Of a stretch of DNA of 64,000 bases, positions 7,801 through 16,066 are shown in pieces. Origin of the DNA: RGIG4140 sp045632845 (GTDB lineage Bacteria > Pseudomonadota > Alphaproteobacteria > CAAHEQ01 > UBA3637); assembly GCA_045632845.1 (NCBI GenBank), contig JAZQXL010000014.1, positions 1 through 64,000 on the forward strand, given 5' to 3'. Made by a program: the position numbers and the translations under genes. The stretch's first letter is position 1; the number at the start of each line of letters is the position of its first letter. The notes beneath the pieces are model-generated. The model was not told the origin of the DNA, did not search any database, and was given only the letters and a program-made list of their open reading frames with translations.

Positions 7801-9924
7801 TGCTGTATTTCCATTTTTGCTAACTGCGTTCAAATCTGGGCCATTTTCTTGTTCAGCCAACCAACGAACTGTATCAACATGGCCATTGCTTGCAGCCATA
7901 TGCAAAAGTGTACCACCAGTTTGTTCATCAACGACGCCCAAATTACCTCCTGCTGATTGGCAGCGGCTCAATGTTTCTCTATCCCCATTGAAAGCGGCTG
8001 TTTCAAGCATTGTGTTCCCCTCTTTATCAGGCGTTGTCATCAATGCTGGGCATTTTTTCAAAGCTTCAACCTCTTTTCCTTGAGAAGCTTTACACCCTCT
8101 TTCTTTCAAATAAAGCGCTGTTTGAATCAATTGATCATTCTCTGCACCTTCAAGCTCGCCATATGTCAAACTTCGATAAACAGAATCCAACGCTGTCTCA
8201 CCATAATTAGTTTTTGCCTCTTTATCAGCCCCAGCTTCAATCAACGCTTGAACGATATCTGTTCTTCCCTCCCTAGCAGCATAATGCATAGGGGTTTCCC
8301 CAGAATTATTTGTTGCATCTTTATCAGCCCCAGCTTTAATCAACGCTTGAACGATATCTGTTCTTCCATGCAAAGCAGCCAAATGCATAGGGGTACGCCC
8401 AGAATCATCTTTCACATTCAAATTAATTTGAGTTGGGTGATTCTTATTCATCAGTTCAGCAATTCGCTTGTTGTCATCTTCTGTTCTTTCTTCTGCTTTT
8501 TTAACCAACAATCCAGCCAATTCTTTTCCCAACGCATCTGGTGATGCAGTTGATGCAGCATTTGGGTCCGTTTGTATTGGCTCTGGTTGCTCAGCTGGTT
8601 TGTCACCAGTTGCTGTCGTTGGTTGCTCAGCTGGTTTGTCACCCGGTCCTGTGCGCTCAGCCCCACTGGCGTTTGAATTAACCGTCGTTCCTTCTGCCTC
8701 AGCGGATCTTAATGTTTTTAATGTTTCTTCTAATGCTGCAACATCTTTACCATCTTCACGGTCTTTTTCGATTTTTTCTGCCAACAAATCAGCAGCTGTT
8801 TTACCATCCTCATTTTTTGCCTCTTTATCAGCCCCAGCTGCAATCAACGCTTGAACGATATCTGTTCTTCCCTCGCTAGCAGCATAATGCATAGGGGTTT
8901 CCCCATCATCATTTGTTGCATTGACATCAGCACCATTATTCAACAGCACTTCAACATTATCTAAGCGACCCATTCCTGCAGCAGCGTGTAAAGGCGTATA
9001 ACCAGAATTCTCATCTTCAGTTACACGAGGCGCATTCACATCTGCCCCGGCTTTAATCATCGCTTCAACAACTTCAGGAGAACAATTTTCAGCCGTGTTT
9101 TGCAACATTGGCGGGTCAAGACGAGCTCCTGCTGCTGCCAAAACTTCAACATCTTCAGCAGTAGGTAGATCATAACCTTCTGATTCACTTAGATGCTTTT
9201 TCAATTGCCTTGTTGCCTCATCCGCACAAATTTTTTCAACACGTTCAAGGTCATTCCCGCTATAAAAAGAGTTTTTAGCCCCTCTAGCTTTAAGTTCCCC
9301 AGCAATGCGAACGTATCTTTCAACCAACATAGGGTTACCACCTTCTCGTGCGCACTGTTTAATGTCTCGATACAAATCATCTAAAACGGTGTTTCCTTCT
9401 CTATAAAGTTCGGTCAAATTGAGATTACCTTCTTCAAGCAACTGGTCAAACCGTTCTGTTGGACCACCATCTCGATAAATTTCAAAGTACAGCTCATCAG
9501 TCCTTGACTCTACGGTTTCTTCTTCAGAAACTTCTTCCTCTTCGCCTTTTGCACCAACATCACCACTGGCCCCTACGCCCGCAGTTGATTCTGCCTCATC
9601 CGCATCCCGTGCTGCAGCGCCTGTGCCTATCTCTGAAGCACCACGCATCTTATACCCCTTCTCAGTATACGAATTTATAAATGCATCTGGCGTGCTATCC
9701 ATACCATGATGCGCCTTATGAGCTCTTGTATATTCTCCATTTCCACTTGGATCTAACTCTTTTGTTTTTTTGGCAAGAGCCATATACATTCCAATAGCAT
9801 CAGAGATATGCGAATCATCAGCATCTCTATACTTTTGAATAGCATCCAAAAGGGCTTCATAATCTTTCACTGATGAAATTTTTGAAATTCTATCATCAAA
9901 TTCTTCTAAAAAACTTGTAGTCAT
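4813..9924 (-). CDS. Giant multi-domain ANK-repeat protein
   Basis: 1703 residues, with TAAGGGGGATTAGG before the ATG. In order: (1) a DAIGMYMALAKKTKELDP domain, residues 1-95, shared with the genes at 10198 and 13920; (2) an acidic linker; (3) ANK repeats at ~250-390 and ~500-760, the second block capped by HPTQINLNVKD; (4) two nearly identical 109-residue helical units (EQKALRSSLDAAVDESK) at ~790-1010; (5) six Lys/Pro nonapeptides of the GKPKEQPTD type at ~1125-1175; (6) a segment at ~1185-1255 that looks like a divergent second copy of the first domain; (7) the GVRAGQG domain at ~1280-1460, shared with the downstream gene; (8) a disordered tail. There is no signal peptide or membrane span. 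The mosaic build suggests repeated recombination. Confidence 0.85.
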   Translation of the reverse strand: MTTSFLEEFDDRISKISSVKDYEALLDAIQKYRDADDSHISDAIGMYMALAKKTKELDPSGNGEYTRAHKAHHGMDSTPDAFINSYTEKGYKMRGASEIGTGAAARDADEAESTAGVGASGDVGAKGEEEEVSEEETVESRTDELYFEIYRDGGPTERFDQLLEEGNLNLTELYREGNTVLDDLYRDIKQCAREGGNPMLVERYVRIAGELKARGAKNSFYSGNDLERVEKICADEATRQLKKHLSESEGYDLPTAEDVEVLAAAGARLDPPMLQNTAENCSPEVVEAMIKAGADVNAPRVTEDENSGYTPLHAAAGMGRLDNVEVLLNNGADVNATNDDGETPMHYAASEGRTDIVQALIAAGADKEAKNEDGKTAADLLAEKIEKDREDGKDVAALEETLKTLRSAEAEGTTVNSNASGAERTGPGDKPAEQPTTATGDKPAEQPEPIQTDPNAASTASPDALGKELAGLLVKKAEERTEDDNKRIAELMNKNHPTQINLNVKDDSGRTPMHLAALHGRTDIVQALIKAGADKDATNNSGETPMHYAAREGRTDIVQALIEAGADKEAKTNYGETALDSVYRSLTYGELEGAENDQLIQTALYLKERGCKASQGKEVEALKKCPALMTTPDKEGNTMLETAAFNGDRETLSRCQSAGGNLGVVDEQTGGTLLHMAASNGHVDTVRWLAEQENGPDLNAVSKNGNTALDVVVNKLNSDKDLKPEERDQLLATAKVLAEKGVKRTKELSPEVKAQLGDRAQVFGDIANDGAAPADPQPQPEPQPQPQPEPQPELSAEQKALRSSLDAAVDESKSRAEQAAALAEVRNQLRTAPAVAQGMLKDLPEPQREALSASVDSVIAEDNAKPEDQRMGADQRAACDALKNDLAKPTEQPEPQPTAEAELTPEQKALRSSLDAAVDESKSRAEQAAALAEVRNQLRTDPTVAQSMLKDLPEPQREALTSSVDAVIAEDNAKPEDQRMGAEQRVACDALKNDLAKPTAEAEPQPTAEAESSVDTLIARTNNMLKNDGKIAGNDFIQTFSDMKNEWDKASPEDQKKLEAAMDRTVARAMTDAPHTVDNVRTMFGEDFDRIVGDPTKVEDRAAEPAAPAVEPAAEPAPTPAEEGPTNKGKPKEQPTDGKPEEQPTDGKPKEQPTDGKPKEQPTDGKPKEQPTDGKPEKSFQDRFKEMMERKDLTPEEYEQALNELNSKKTELGEEVARSLYFSAAAHATRHSDEAAKATAFEKATGVHHQSYMNDAMAQISSEEQTETASLGITGGKAGETTHTQMSRYTEETTEGRKAYDHAKARVDRWAKGGARVSGVRLDDKTTKTMRENLKKGLQGRGYSEEEAERQANMLLYKMVQANKLYHPSETVTVDGQKKRASDVLGAPAQGDKPAMNHRDALRVLADPKATPEQLSQAMRVADNVEGAVSDEGYAILNVRAGQGKSFNTSKTAGFTRGGALTPSEQRAADAELFQAAQNGDIDGINRATARGANLNAVREVEVDGKKVKQTPLDVAKPQVRKGMIRAGAKTAGEAQVMRIQKALQNPDLTVDQYKALVGEIQQLGKVAGNDQAKLAVEQLKRDAALYVSARVAADDERNPVSAPFVAAYKEAFNQDPMRPRKPDNEADKGTPSAEDSKTPPKDDPNKVRTGDDAGLPDSSTTSVSQPDAAGALARVGKSVQSEASDSDLVAAQNTGGKGIVDR
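6400..6545. repeat. 27-bp in-frame tandem repeat
   Basis: About six head-to-tail units of 27 bp, encoding GKP(K/E)EQPTD on the minus strand. Some units are identical at the DNA level, which implies recent slippage or unequal exchange. There are no spacers, so this is not CRISPR. Confidence 0.9.
6890..7545. repeat. 327-bp in-frame tandem duplication
   Basis: Two copies with a period of 327 bp (109 codons; compare TCCAAAGAAG at 7181 with TCCAAAGAGG at 7508). They encode the EQKALRSSLDAAVDESK unit of the giant ANK protein. Confidence 0.85.
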
Positions 9925-9954
9925 ATCCTAATCCCCCTTAAAAATCCCTTTTTT

Positions 9955-10116
9955 TAGTCCACATAGAATTATTTTACCACGCATTTATACTTTTGACAAA
10001 GCTTTTTTATCATTTTTCCAAAAAAAAGTGATTTTTTTTATCTTTTTTTTGAAAAAAGCATTCTACCTAAAAAAATGCCCCCATTTTTTTTAACACATCA
10101 TTTTTTAATATTAAAC
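9955..10116. repeat. Intergenic repeat upstream of ANK gene, copy 1
   Basis: The 5' flank of the giant ANK gene is close to the flank of the next ANK gene at about 11615-11777. Both share the promoter stretch ATTTTACCACGCATTTATAC, a poly-T region and AACACATCATTTTTTAATAT. This suggests the neighbouring genes and their leaders were duplicated together. Confidence 0.7.
9971..9999 (-). promoter_or_regulatory. Promoter of the giant ANK gene
   Basis: Minus strand TTGTCA (9999-9994), 17-bp spacer, TAAAAT (9976-9971). The identical arrangement recurs at 11631-11659. Confidence 0.7.
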
Positions 10117-10149
10117 AAAAAAAACAGGAGCTTTAAGCCCCTGTTTTTT
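10117..10149 (-). terminator. Rho-independent terminator
   Basis: An AACAGG...CCTGTT hairpin with a T run on the minus strand, about 50 bp past the stop of the ANK gene at 10198. Confidence 0.75.
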
Positions 10150-10197
10150 CCTAAATCGTAATCGCTTAAGAAACCTTAATCTAACGGCTTATTTAAT

Positions 10198-11586
10198 TTA
10201 TGCTCTCCTCTGCCTTTCAAAAGGAATAACGCCCCCATCTCTTTCCTCAACTTTGGCTGAAGATAATTTAATCGCAGCTGCGGCATTTGATTTTAATGCT
10301 GAATTACTAGGTTTTCGTTTACCCTTTATTCTGCCTCTTTTTCTGACTGGTTTTGCATTAACCGTCGTTCCTTCTGCCTCAGCGGTTTTTAATGTTTTTA
10401 ATGTTGATTCTAAAGCTCCAACATTTTTACCAACTGCTCGGTCTTTTTTAATTTTTTCTTCAAAAAAATCAGCAGCTGTTTTCCCCTTATTATCTTTTGC
10501 CTCTTTATCAACCCCAGCTGCAATCAACGCTTGAACGGTTTCTGTTTTTCCCATCAAAGCAGCCCAATGCATAGGGGTACGCCCATACTTATCTTTTGCC
10601 TCTTTATCAGCCCCAGCTGCAATCAACGCTTGAACGGTTTCTGTTTTTCCATTCATAGCAGCCCAATGCATAGGGGTAGTCCCATACTCATTTTTTGCCT
10701 CTTTATCAGCCCCAGCTGCAATCAACGCTTGAACAGTTTCTGTTTTTCCCTCCCTAGCAGCCTCATGCAGTGGGGTACGCCCATCATTATTTTTTACCTC
10801 TATATCCGCTCCAGCTGCAAGCAAGGCTTGAACTATTTCTGTTTCCCCTTTTTTAGCAGCAACATACAATGGCGTAGACCCTGCCCGATCAGTTGCCTCT
10901 ATATCCGCCCCAGCTTTAATTAAAGATTGAACGATCCTTATGCGACCATCTCTGGCTGCACAATACAACGGGGTCTCCCCCAAATTATTCTTCACGTCTA
11001 TATCAACCCCAGCCTTAATCAAAGCTTGAACAATCTCTGCACGATCATGCCTAGCAGCCTTATGCAAAGGGGTCTCCCCTTTCAAATCCGTTGCATTTAA
11101 ATTAATTTGAGACGGATGCTTCATTTTAAGAAGATCCCCAATTCGCTGAATATCTTCTTTTGTGAGGTTTTCTTTTTTCTTATCTAAAAGATTTGTTAAT
11201 TCCAACCCTAAGTCAATAGCATTCTTTCTACGAGCTTGTTCTTCATCAATCCTCTTTTTTACCGATTGAAGTAAAACTTTAGCATGTTCATGATGTTCAT
11301 TTTGCTTTATCTCGTACCCTTGCTTAGCATACGTTCTTATGAATTTATCTGGCGTGGCGTTCGAACCAAAAAATTTTTTAAATTCTCTCGTATATTCCCC
11401 TATTCCATCGGGTTCTATCTCTTTGGTTCTTTGAGCAATCGCCATATACATCCCAATCGCATCAGAAAGATGCTTAGGATTCTCTTCTTTATACTTTTTC
11501 ACATCATATAAAAGTTTTTTATAATCATCAGGCGACAAAATGGACGCCAACTGCTTACCAAATTTTCTTGAGAAATTTTTTGACAT
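10198..11586 (-). CDS. ANK-repeat protein with DAIGMYMA domain and basic tail
   Basis: 462 residues; AAGGGGGGCTTA precedes the ATG. Residues 1-95 are the DAIGMYMAIAQRTKEIEP domain. A helical linker leads to HPSQINLNATD (~154), which caps six near-consensus ankyrin repeats (GETPLHKAARHDRAEIVQAL and relatives) plus a degenerate C-cap (GKTAADFFEEK). The C-terminus contains KPVRKRGRIKGKRKP, a dense basic patch resembling an AT-hook or nuclear-localisation signal, and ends FERQRRA. Several repeats are near-identical in DNA, so the array has expanded recently. A bacterial or host partner is unknown. Confidence 0.87.
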   Translation of the reverse strand: MSKNFSRKFGKQLASILSPDDYKKLLYDVKKYKEENPKHLSDAIGMYMAIAQRTKEIEPDGIGEYTREFKKFFGSNATPDKFIRTYAKQGYEIKQNEHHEHAKVLLQSVKKRIDEEQARRKNAIDLGLELTNLLDKKKENLTKEDIQRIGDLLKMKHPSQINLNATDLKGETPLHKAARHDRAEIVQALIKAGVDIDVKNNLGETPLYCAARDGRIRIVQSLIKAGADIEATDRAGSTPLYVAAKKGETEIVQALLAAGADIEVKNNDGRTPLHEAAREGKTETVQALIAAGADKEAKNEYGTTPMHWAAMNGKTETVQALIAAGADKEAKDKYGRTPMHWAALMGKTETVQALIAAGVDKEAKDNKGKTAADFFEEKIKKDRAVGKNVGALESTLKTLKTAEAEGTTVNAKPVRKRGRIKGKRKPSNSALKSNAAAAIKLSSAKVEERDGGVIPFERQRRA

Positions 11587-11614
11587 TAAGCCCCCCTTTT
11601 TTTTAACCTTTTTT

Positions 11615-11777
11615 TAGCCCATATAAAATTATTTTACCACGCATTTATACTTTTGACAAAGCTTTTTTATCTTTTTTTCAAAAAAAAGGTGTTTTTTTTC
11701 TCAATTTTTACAAAATCACCCCTGTTTGAAAACATACCCTCATTTTTTTTAACACATCATTTTTTAATATCAAACAA
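11615..11777. repeat. Intergenic repeat upstream of ANK gene, copy 2
   Basis: Second copy of the leader described at 9955-10116, differing by scattered substitutions and small indels. Confidence 0.7.
11631..11659 (-). promoter_or_regulatory. Promoter of the ANK gene at 10198
   Basis: Minus strand TTGTCA (11659-11654), 17-bp spacer, TAAAAT (11636-11631). Confidence 0.7.
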
Positions 11778-11812
11778 AAAAACAAGGGGCTTCAACCCCC
11801 TGTTTTTTTAAA
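11778..11812 (-). terminator. Rho-independent terminator
   Basis: AACAGGGGG...CCCCTTGTT-type hairpin followed by T residues on the minus strand, just past the stop at 11826. Confidence 0.75.
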
Positions 11813-11825
11813 GACAAACGCTTAT

Positions 11826-13757
11826 TTACACCGAGCGCTCATTTGAATACTGATTTCTACCGAGCACTTTTTGAGCAACGCTCTTGGCTGGCAAAATGAT
11901 CTTTACTGATGCCTGCGGTTGCTTGCTCACTGGCTCAACTTTCATCACTTCATCAACAACAGCTTTGCCCTTCTCAGATTGTTCAAAAAGAGCTTTGATG
12001 GCCGGGTCTTTTAAAACCTCTTTTAAATTGCTAAGAGTTGGCTTTTGCCCCTTTTCAATCAACAAAAGGGTTGTTTCAACAAGCACTTGCTTCTTTTTCT
12101 CGTCCAACGTCTTATCTTGCAACATAATCAAAGACATATCCACCATTGAAAATCCAGACATCTCTTTTTGTGCCACATTCTGAGCAGGCAACACCTGTTG
12201 CACCATTTTTGCAGCCGAAACAACGCCCTCTTTCAACTCAGCTTTTGAAATGTTTGTCACCTTTCCCAAAAGAAAAGAGCCAACACCGATAACAGCCCCA
12301 CAAATTAAAGAGTAAGCATTAATAAAGCCTGATTTATTCATCATACGCGTGGCATGATTTTCTACCTTTTTGGTTCTTGCCGCCTCAGTTTTTAATTCAT
12401 CAAATCGCATCTTCAAATAACGCCCATGAGGTGCCTTTTGTTTTTCCAAATAATTAACCACCCTCAACAGATTTTCTCTGTCTTTATCTTTTAACTTTTT
12501 AGATGAATCTTTTGCTTTAAAGTCCCTAATCAACCTTTGATAAACAATGTCTAAAGGCGTTTCAGCATAGTCATTTTTTACTGACAAATCAGCCCCAGCT
12601 TTAACCAACATTTTAACAATCTCTACACACGAATGATCAGCTGCTTGATGCATTGCCGTGTATCCATAATATTTACTTTTAGCATTTATATTCGCCCCTA
12701 ATTCAACCAAAAGCTTGACGGCGTTTGTGCTGTCACAATATACTTTCTTTTGCAACATCGTCCAACCAGCAGTATCCTCTTCATCAACATTCGCCCCTGC
12801 TTGAATTGCAGCTTTAGCCTCTTCAATCAAGCCACTTTCAATCGCTGCATCCAAAAAAGCTGCAAGATCCGTTTCTATATTCAATTTTTTTAAAATATTT
12901 GTTGCAACCATTCCAACAGGTTTTCCTTTTTGAAAAGAGGCTCCCAAAATGGTCAAAAGTGCTTCTTGATGCTCTGGAGCAATTCCCAAAGAACTTGGCA
13001 ATTGTTGCAAACCCCGATCCCCTGGCATAATTTTACAAATATCATTATAATCATGAAAATATATATCTTTATAAGTTCCCGATATAATAAAGCTTGGGAC
13101 AATGGCAACAGAGGCAACTTGTTGCATCTCTTGCGCATCTAACGGATACCCTGTTTCAAGCGCTTTTACATAGCGTTTTTTAATCTCTGGCATAATCGTT
13201 TCAAAATATCTAAAAATAGCAGTTCTTTTAAGTTTTGTTTGAAACTCGTCAACACTGTTCTTTTCACTTAAGCAATCCAACATAATGCCTGTTAACTCAC
13301 AAGCTCTGGCTCTTGATTCTGAAAGAATTCCCAATTGATGATAGCTCAACCCGTCATCTAAACGAATTTCATTTTCCAAATCATAACTCTCTTTTGTAGA
13401 ATCTTCTGCGTGCTTTAACTCATGCACCAAAGTTGAAAATAAGTCCCCTCTAAATGCCGCTTCACAAATTTTAATATCATTAGCATGTCTTCCATAGCTA
13501 CCACCTCCCGATTTTTTATCCACCTTTGATATATCAATGGTTAAAGGTTTATCTGGGCGCCAATTGGGGAATTCTTTATATAAAGGAAAAACACTCTCAT
13601 TCAGATGATAGAGCTTTTTCATTGCCGCTTGCAATTTAACCTCTTTTTCAGATAAACAATCGCCATCTAATGCCAAAAATTCAGTGTAAGAAATCGTTTT
13701 TTCATCACCTGTTTTTTGACCATATTTGACCTGAACCACATCTAATGCATTTGACAT
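11826..13757 (-). CDS. HExxH metallopeptidase-like ANK protein
   Basis: 643 residues; AAGGAGTCTTTT precedes the ATG. Residues 1-~270 form a domain shared with the gene at 16030. It holds LVHELKHAED, which is an HExxH zinc-binding motif, followed ~30 residues later by ESRARACEL, whose Glu could be a third ligand. This fits a zincin-fold peptidase, but activity is inferred only. Three to four ankyrin repeats follow (~290-400). A single membrane-spanning stretch (LICGAVIGVGSFLLG) lies near residue 480. The C-terminal module (KTLDEKKKQVLVETTLLL, LKDPAIKALFEQ) is shared with the gene at 18302. There is no signal peptide. Confidence 0.8.
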   Translation of the reverse strand: MSNALDVVQVKYGQKTGDEKTISYTEFLALDGDCLSEKEVKLQAAMKKLYHLNESVFPLYKEFPNWRPDKPLTIDISKVDKKSGGGSYGRHANDIKICEAAFRGDLFSTLVHELKHAEDSTKESYDLENEIRLDDGLSYHQLGILSESRARACELTGIMLDCLSEKNSVDEFQTKLKRTAIFRYFETIMPEIKKRYVKALETGYPLDAQEMQQVASVAIVPSFIISGTYKDIYFHDYNDICKIMPGDRGLQQLPSSLGIAPEHQEALLTILGASFQKGKPVGMVATNILKKLNIETDLAAFLDAAIESGLIEEAKAAIQAGANVDEEDTAGWTMLQKKVYCDSTNAVKLLVELGANINAKSKYYGYTAMHQAADHSCVEIVKMLVKAGADLSVKNDYAETPLDIVYQRLIRDFKAKDSSKKLKDKDRENLLRVVNYLEKQKAPHGRYLKMRFDELKTEAARTKKVENHATRMMNKSGFINAYSLICGAVIGVGSFLLGKVTNISKAELKEGVVSAAKMVQQVLPAQNVAQKEMSGFSMVDMSLIMLQDKTLDEKKKQVLVETTLLLIEKGQKPTLSNLKEVLKDPAIKALFEQSEKGKAVVDEVMKVEPVSKQPQASVKIILPAKSVAQKVLGRNQYSNERSV

Positions 13758-13801
13758 AAAAGACTCCTTAAAAAATCATTTTTTTTACTTCGCGCTTCGC
13801 C

Positions 13802-13830
13802 ATTTTATCACAATTTCTTCATTTTGGCAA
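13802..13830 (-). promoter_or_regulatory. Promoter of the HExxH-ANK gene
   Basis: Minus strand TTGCCA (13830-13825), 17-bp spacer, TAAAAT (13807-13802). Confidence 0.65.
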
Positions 13831-13850
13831 CATTTTTAAAAAAAACAACA

Positions 13851-13882
13851 AAAAAACAGAGGGCAAACACCTCCTGTTTTTT
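13851..13882 (-). terminator. Rho-independent terminator
   Basis: AACAGGAGG...CCTCTGTT-type hairpin with a T run on the minus strand, about 40 bp after the stop at 13920. Confidence 0.7.
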
Positions 13883-13919
13883 CTTAAACCCATCAGCTCT
13901 TAACCCACTGCCGGCAGTG

Positions 13920-15950
13920 TCATTGTGATCTATCCCCTTTTTTTAAAGGAGTAACAACACCTGTTCTAGCATCAACTTCAATTGAAACTGATCTGAGTAC
14001 TTCAGCTGCATTTGCCTCATTTGGTTTTGATACTGAATTACTTGGTCTTACTTTACCTTTTATTCTACCTCTTTTTCTGACTGGTTTTGCTGTTTTTACT
14101 ATTTTTAATGTTTCCTCCAATTCTGAAACATCTTCCCCTTCTTCACGAGCTCTTAAAATTCTTTCTTCCAACAAATCTGCCGCTGTTTTTCCTTCATTAT
14201 TCTTTACTTTTACATCTGCTCCAGCTCGAATCAACACTTGAACAATTTCTATGTCTCCATCCCTAGCAGCCAAATGCAATGACGTGTCATCATCCCCATC
14301 TTTTGCATTAACATCCGCCCCCTTTGCAAGGAGTTTTTTTGTGAGGTCTGTCTTGTTATAACTCACAGCAAAATGCAAGGGCGTGAGGCCGTTCCTACCT
14401 TTTACATTGACATTTGCCCCCTTTGCAAGGAGTTTTTCTACAATATCTTTGTGTCCACGAGACGAAGCAAAATACAATGGCGTAATGCCCTCATCATTCT
14501 TCGCATTTACATCCGCCCTTGCTGCGATCAATTCTTCACAAATTCTAGTATACCCCTTTTCTGCAGCCACACACAATGGGGTATTTCCATCAATATTTGC
14601 TATATTTACATCCGCTCTTGATTCAATCAACTCAAAAGCAGCTGACCACTGTCCTTCATCAATCGCTACAAACAATGGCGTTTTACCAGTCACAGCCACT
14701 GCATTTTTATCCGCCCCAGCATCAATCAACGCTTGAACAACTTCTGAATGACCGTTCATAGCAGCATAATGCAACGGTGTATAACCAATATCAGACTTTG
14801 CGTTTTTATCCACCCCAGCATCAATCAACGCCTGAACAACTTCTTCACGACCCTCCATAGCAGCATAATGCAATGGCGTACACCCCAAATTATTCTTTGC
14901 ATCAACATCAGCTTTCATATCCATCAAAGCCGACACAGTTGACATATGACCTCTCGATGCTGCAAAATGCAACAAGGTACTGCCATAGCTATTCCTTGCA
15001 TTTTTATCTGCCCCAGCACCAATCAAAGCCTTGACTGTTTCTGTGTGACCATTTGCAGCCGCCAAATGCAAAGGTGTTTGACCATGCTCTTGTTCTATGG
15101 CCCCTATATCAGCCCCAGCCTTAAACAAAGCTACCGCTACTTCTGTGTGACCATTTGCAGCCGCCAGATGCAAAGGTGTTTGATCCTCTATATCTTTTAC
15201 ATTTTTATCTGCTCCCAACTCAATCAATTCTAAAACTGTTCCCAGCTGTCCATTCGCAGCAGCCGAATGCAATGGCGTTCTACCCGTATGTTGTTTAAAC
15301 CCTGACGTCTTTTCATAAGCACTTTCCCCTTCCACATTTACTCCCGCTTCAACCAAAGATCTAACAAGTTTCGGATAACCTCTAACAGCTGCCCGATACA
15401 ACAACCGAACAAAACGATCATCCTTTGCATCTAAATAAATTTCAGAAGGATGTTTCATATTTGAAAGTTCTGCAATCCGCTTCTCATCCGCTTCTGTAAG
15501 TTCTTTGTCTGCCTTATCACAAAGCGCTACCAATTCAAGCCCCATTCTTCTTGGATCTCCCGTTTGTCTTTTTACTTTTGAATTAGCCATTTTTGACACT
15601 GAGGGGGTAGTTTTTGATTTATCACTTGCACTTGGTTTCTTAGTCACAGCTTTGGCCGCTGGAGCGCCACGCATCTTATACCTTTGCTTAGAATACGTAT
15701 CTATATATGAATCTGGCGTGGAATTTATACCATGGTGTCGCTTGTGCGCTTTTGTATATTCCCCTTTTCCAGTTGGATCTAATTCTTTTGTTTTTTTGGC
15801 AAGCGCCATATACATTCCAATAGCATCTGGAATATGAGCGTCATTCTCTTCTCTATACTTTTTAATATCATCCAAAAGTTTTTTATAATCTTCCACTGAT
15901 GAAATCTTTGAAATTCTAGCATCAAATTGTTCTGAAAAGCTTTTTGACAT
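13920..15950 (-). CDS. ANK protein: DAIGMYMA domain, 12 repeats, basic tail
   Basis: 676 residues; AAAGGGGATAAGAG precedes the ATG. Residues 1-95 carry the DAIGMYMALAKKTKELDP domain, closest to that of the giant protein at 4813. A Lys/Ser-rich linker and HPSEIYLDAKD cap lead into about twelve ankyrin repeats, mostly consensus (GHTEVAVALFKAGAD, GYTPLHYAAMNGHSEVV). A C-cap (GKTAADLLEERI) is followed by KPVRKRGRIKGKVRP. It is one of a tandem set of related genes on this strand. Only a weak -10 (TAGAAT near 15998-15993) is visible upstream. Function beyond protein binding is unknown. Confidence 0.87.
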   Translation of the reverse strand: MSKSFSEQFDARISKISSVEDYKKLLDDIKKYREENDAHIPDAIGMYMALAKKTKELDPTGKGEYTKAHKRHHGINSTPDSYIDTYSKQRYKMRGAPAAKAVTKKPSASDKSKTTPSVSKMANSKVKRQTGDPRRMGLELVALCDKADKELTEADEKRIAELSNMKHPSEIYLDAKDDRFVRLLYRAAVRGYPKLVRSLVEAGVNVEGESAYEKTSGFKQHTGRTPLHSAAANGQLGTVLELIELGADKNVKDIEDQTPLHLAAANGHTEVAVALFKAGADIGAIEQEHGQTPLHLAAANGHTETVKALIGAGADKNARNSYGSTLLHFAASRGHMSTVSALMDMKADVDAKNNLGCTPLHYAAMEGREEVVQALIDAGVDKNAKSDIGYTPLHYAAMNGHSEVVQALIDAGADKNAVAVTGKTPLFVAIDEGQWSAAFELIESRADVNIANIDGNTPLCVAAEKGYTRICEELIAARADVNAKNDEGITPLYFASSRGHKDIVEKLLAKGANVNVKGRNGLTPLHFAVSYNKTDLTKKLLAKGADVNAKDGDDDTSLHLAARDGDIEIVQVLIRAGADVKVKNNEGKTAADLLEERILRAREEGEDVSELEETLKIVKTAKPVRKRGRIKGKVRPSNSVSKPNEANAAEVLRSVSIEVDARTGVVTPLKKGDRSQ

Positions 15951-15970
15951 CTCTTATCCCCTTTAAAATC

Positions 15971-16066
15971 CTTTTTTAACCCATATAAATTTATTCTAAC
16001 ACACTTTTATGATTTTAGCTGAACTTAATCTAAGCTCTTCCTTCTCTTTTAGAATGAACAGAGACA
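15971..16066. repeat. 96-bp segmental duplication, copy 1
   Basis: Nearly identical to 18243-18338. It covers the intergenic promoter region and the coding end (SVHSKREGRA) of the next gene, so two neighbouring ANK genes share both ends of a duplicated block. Confidence 0.85.
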
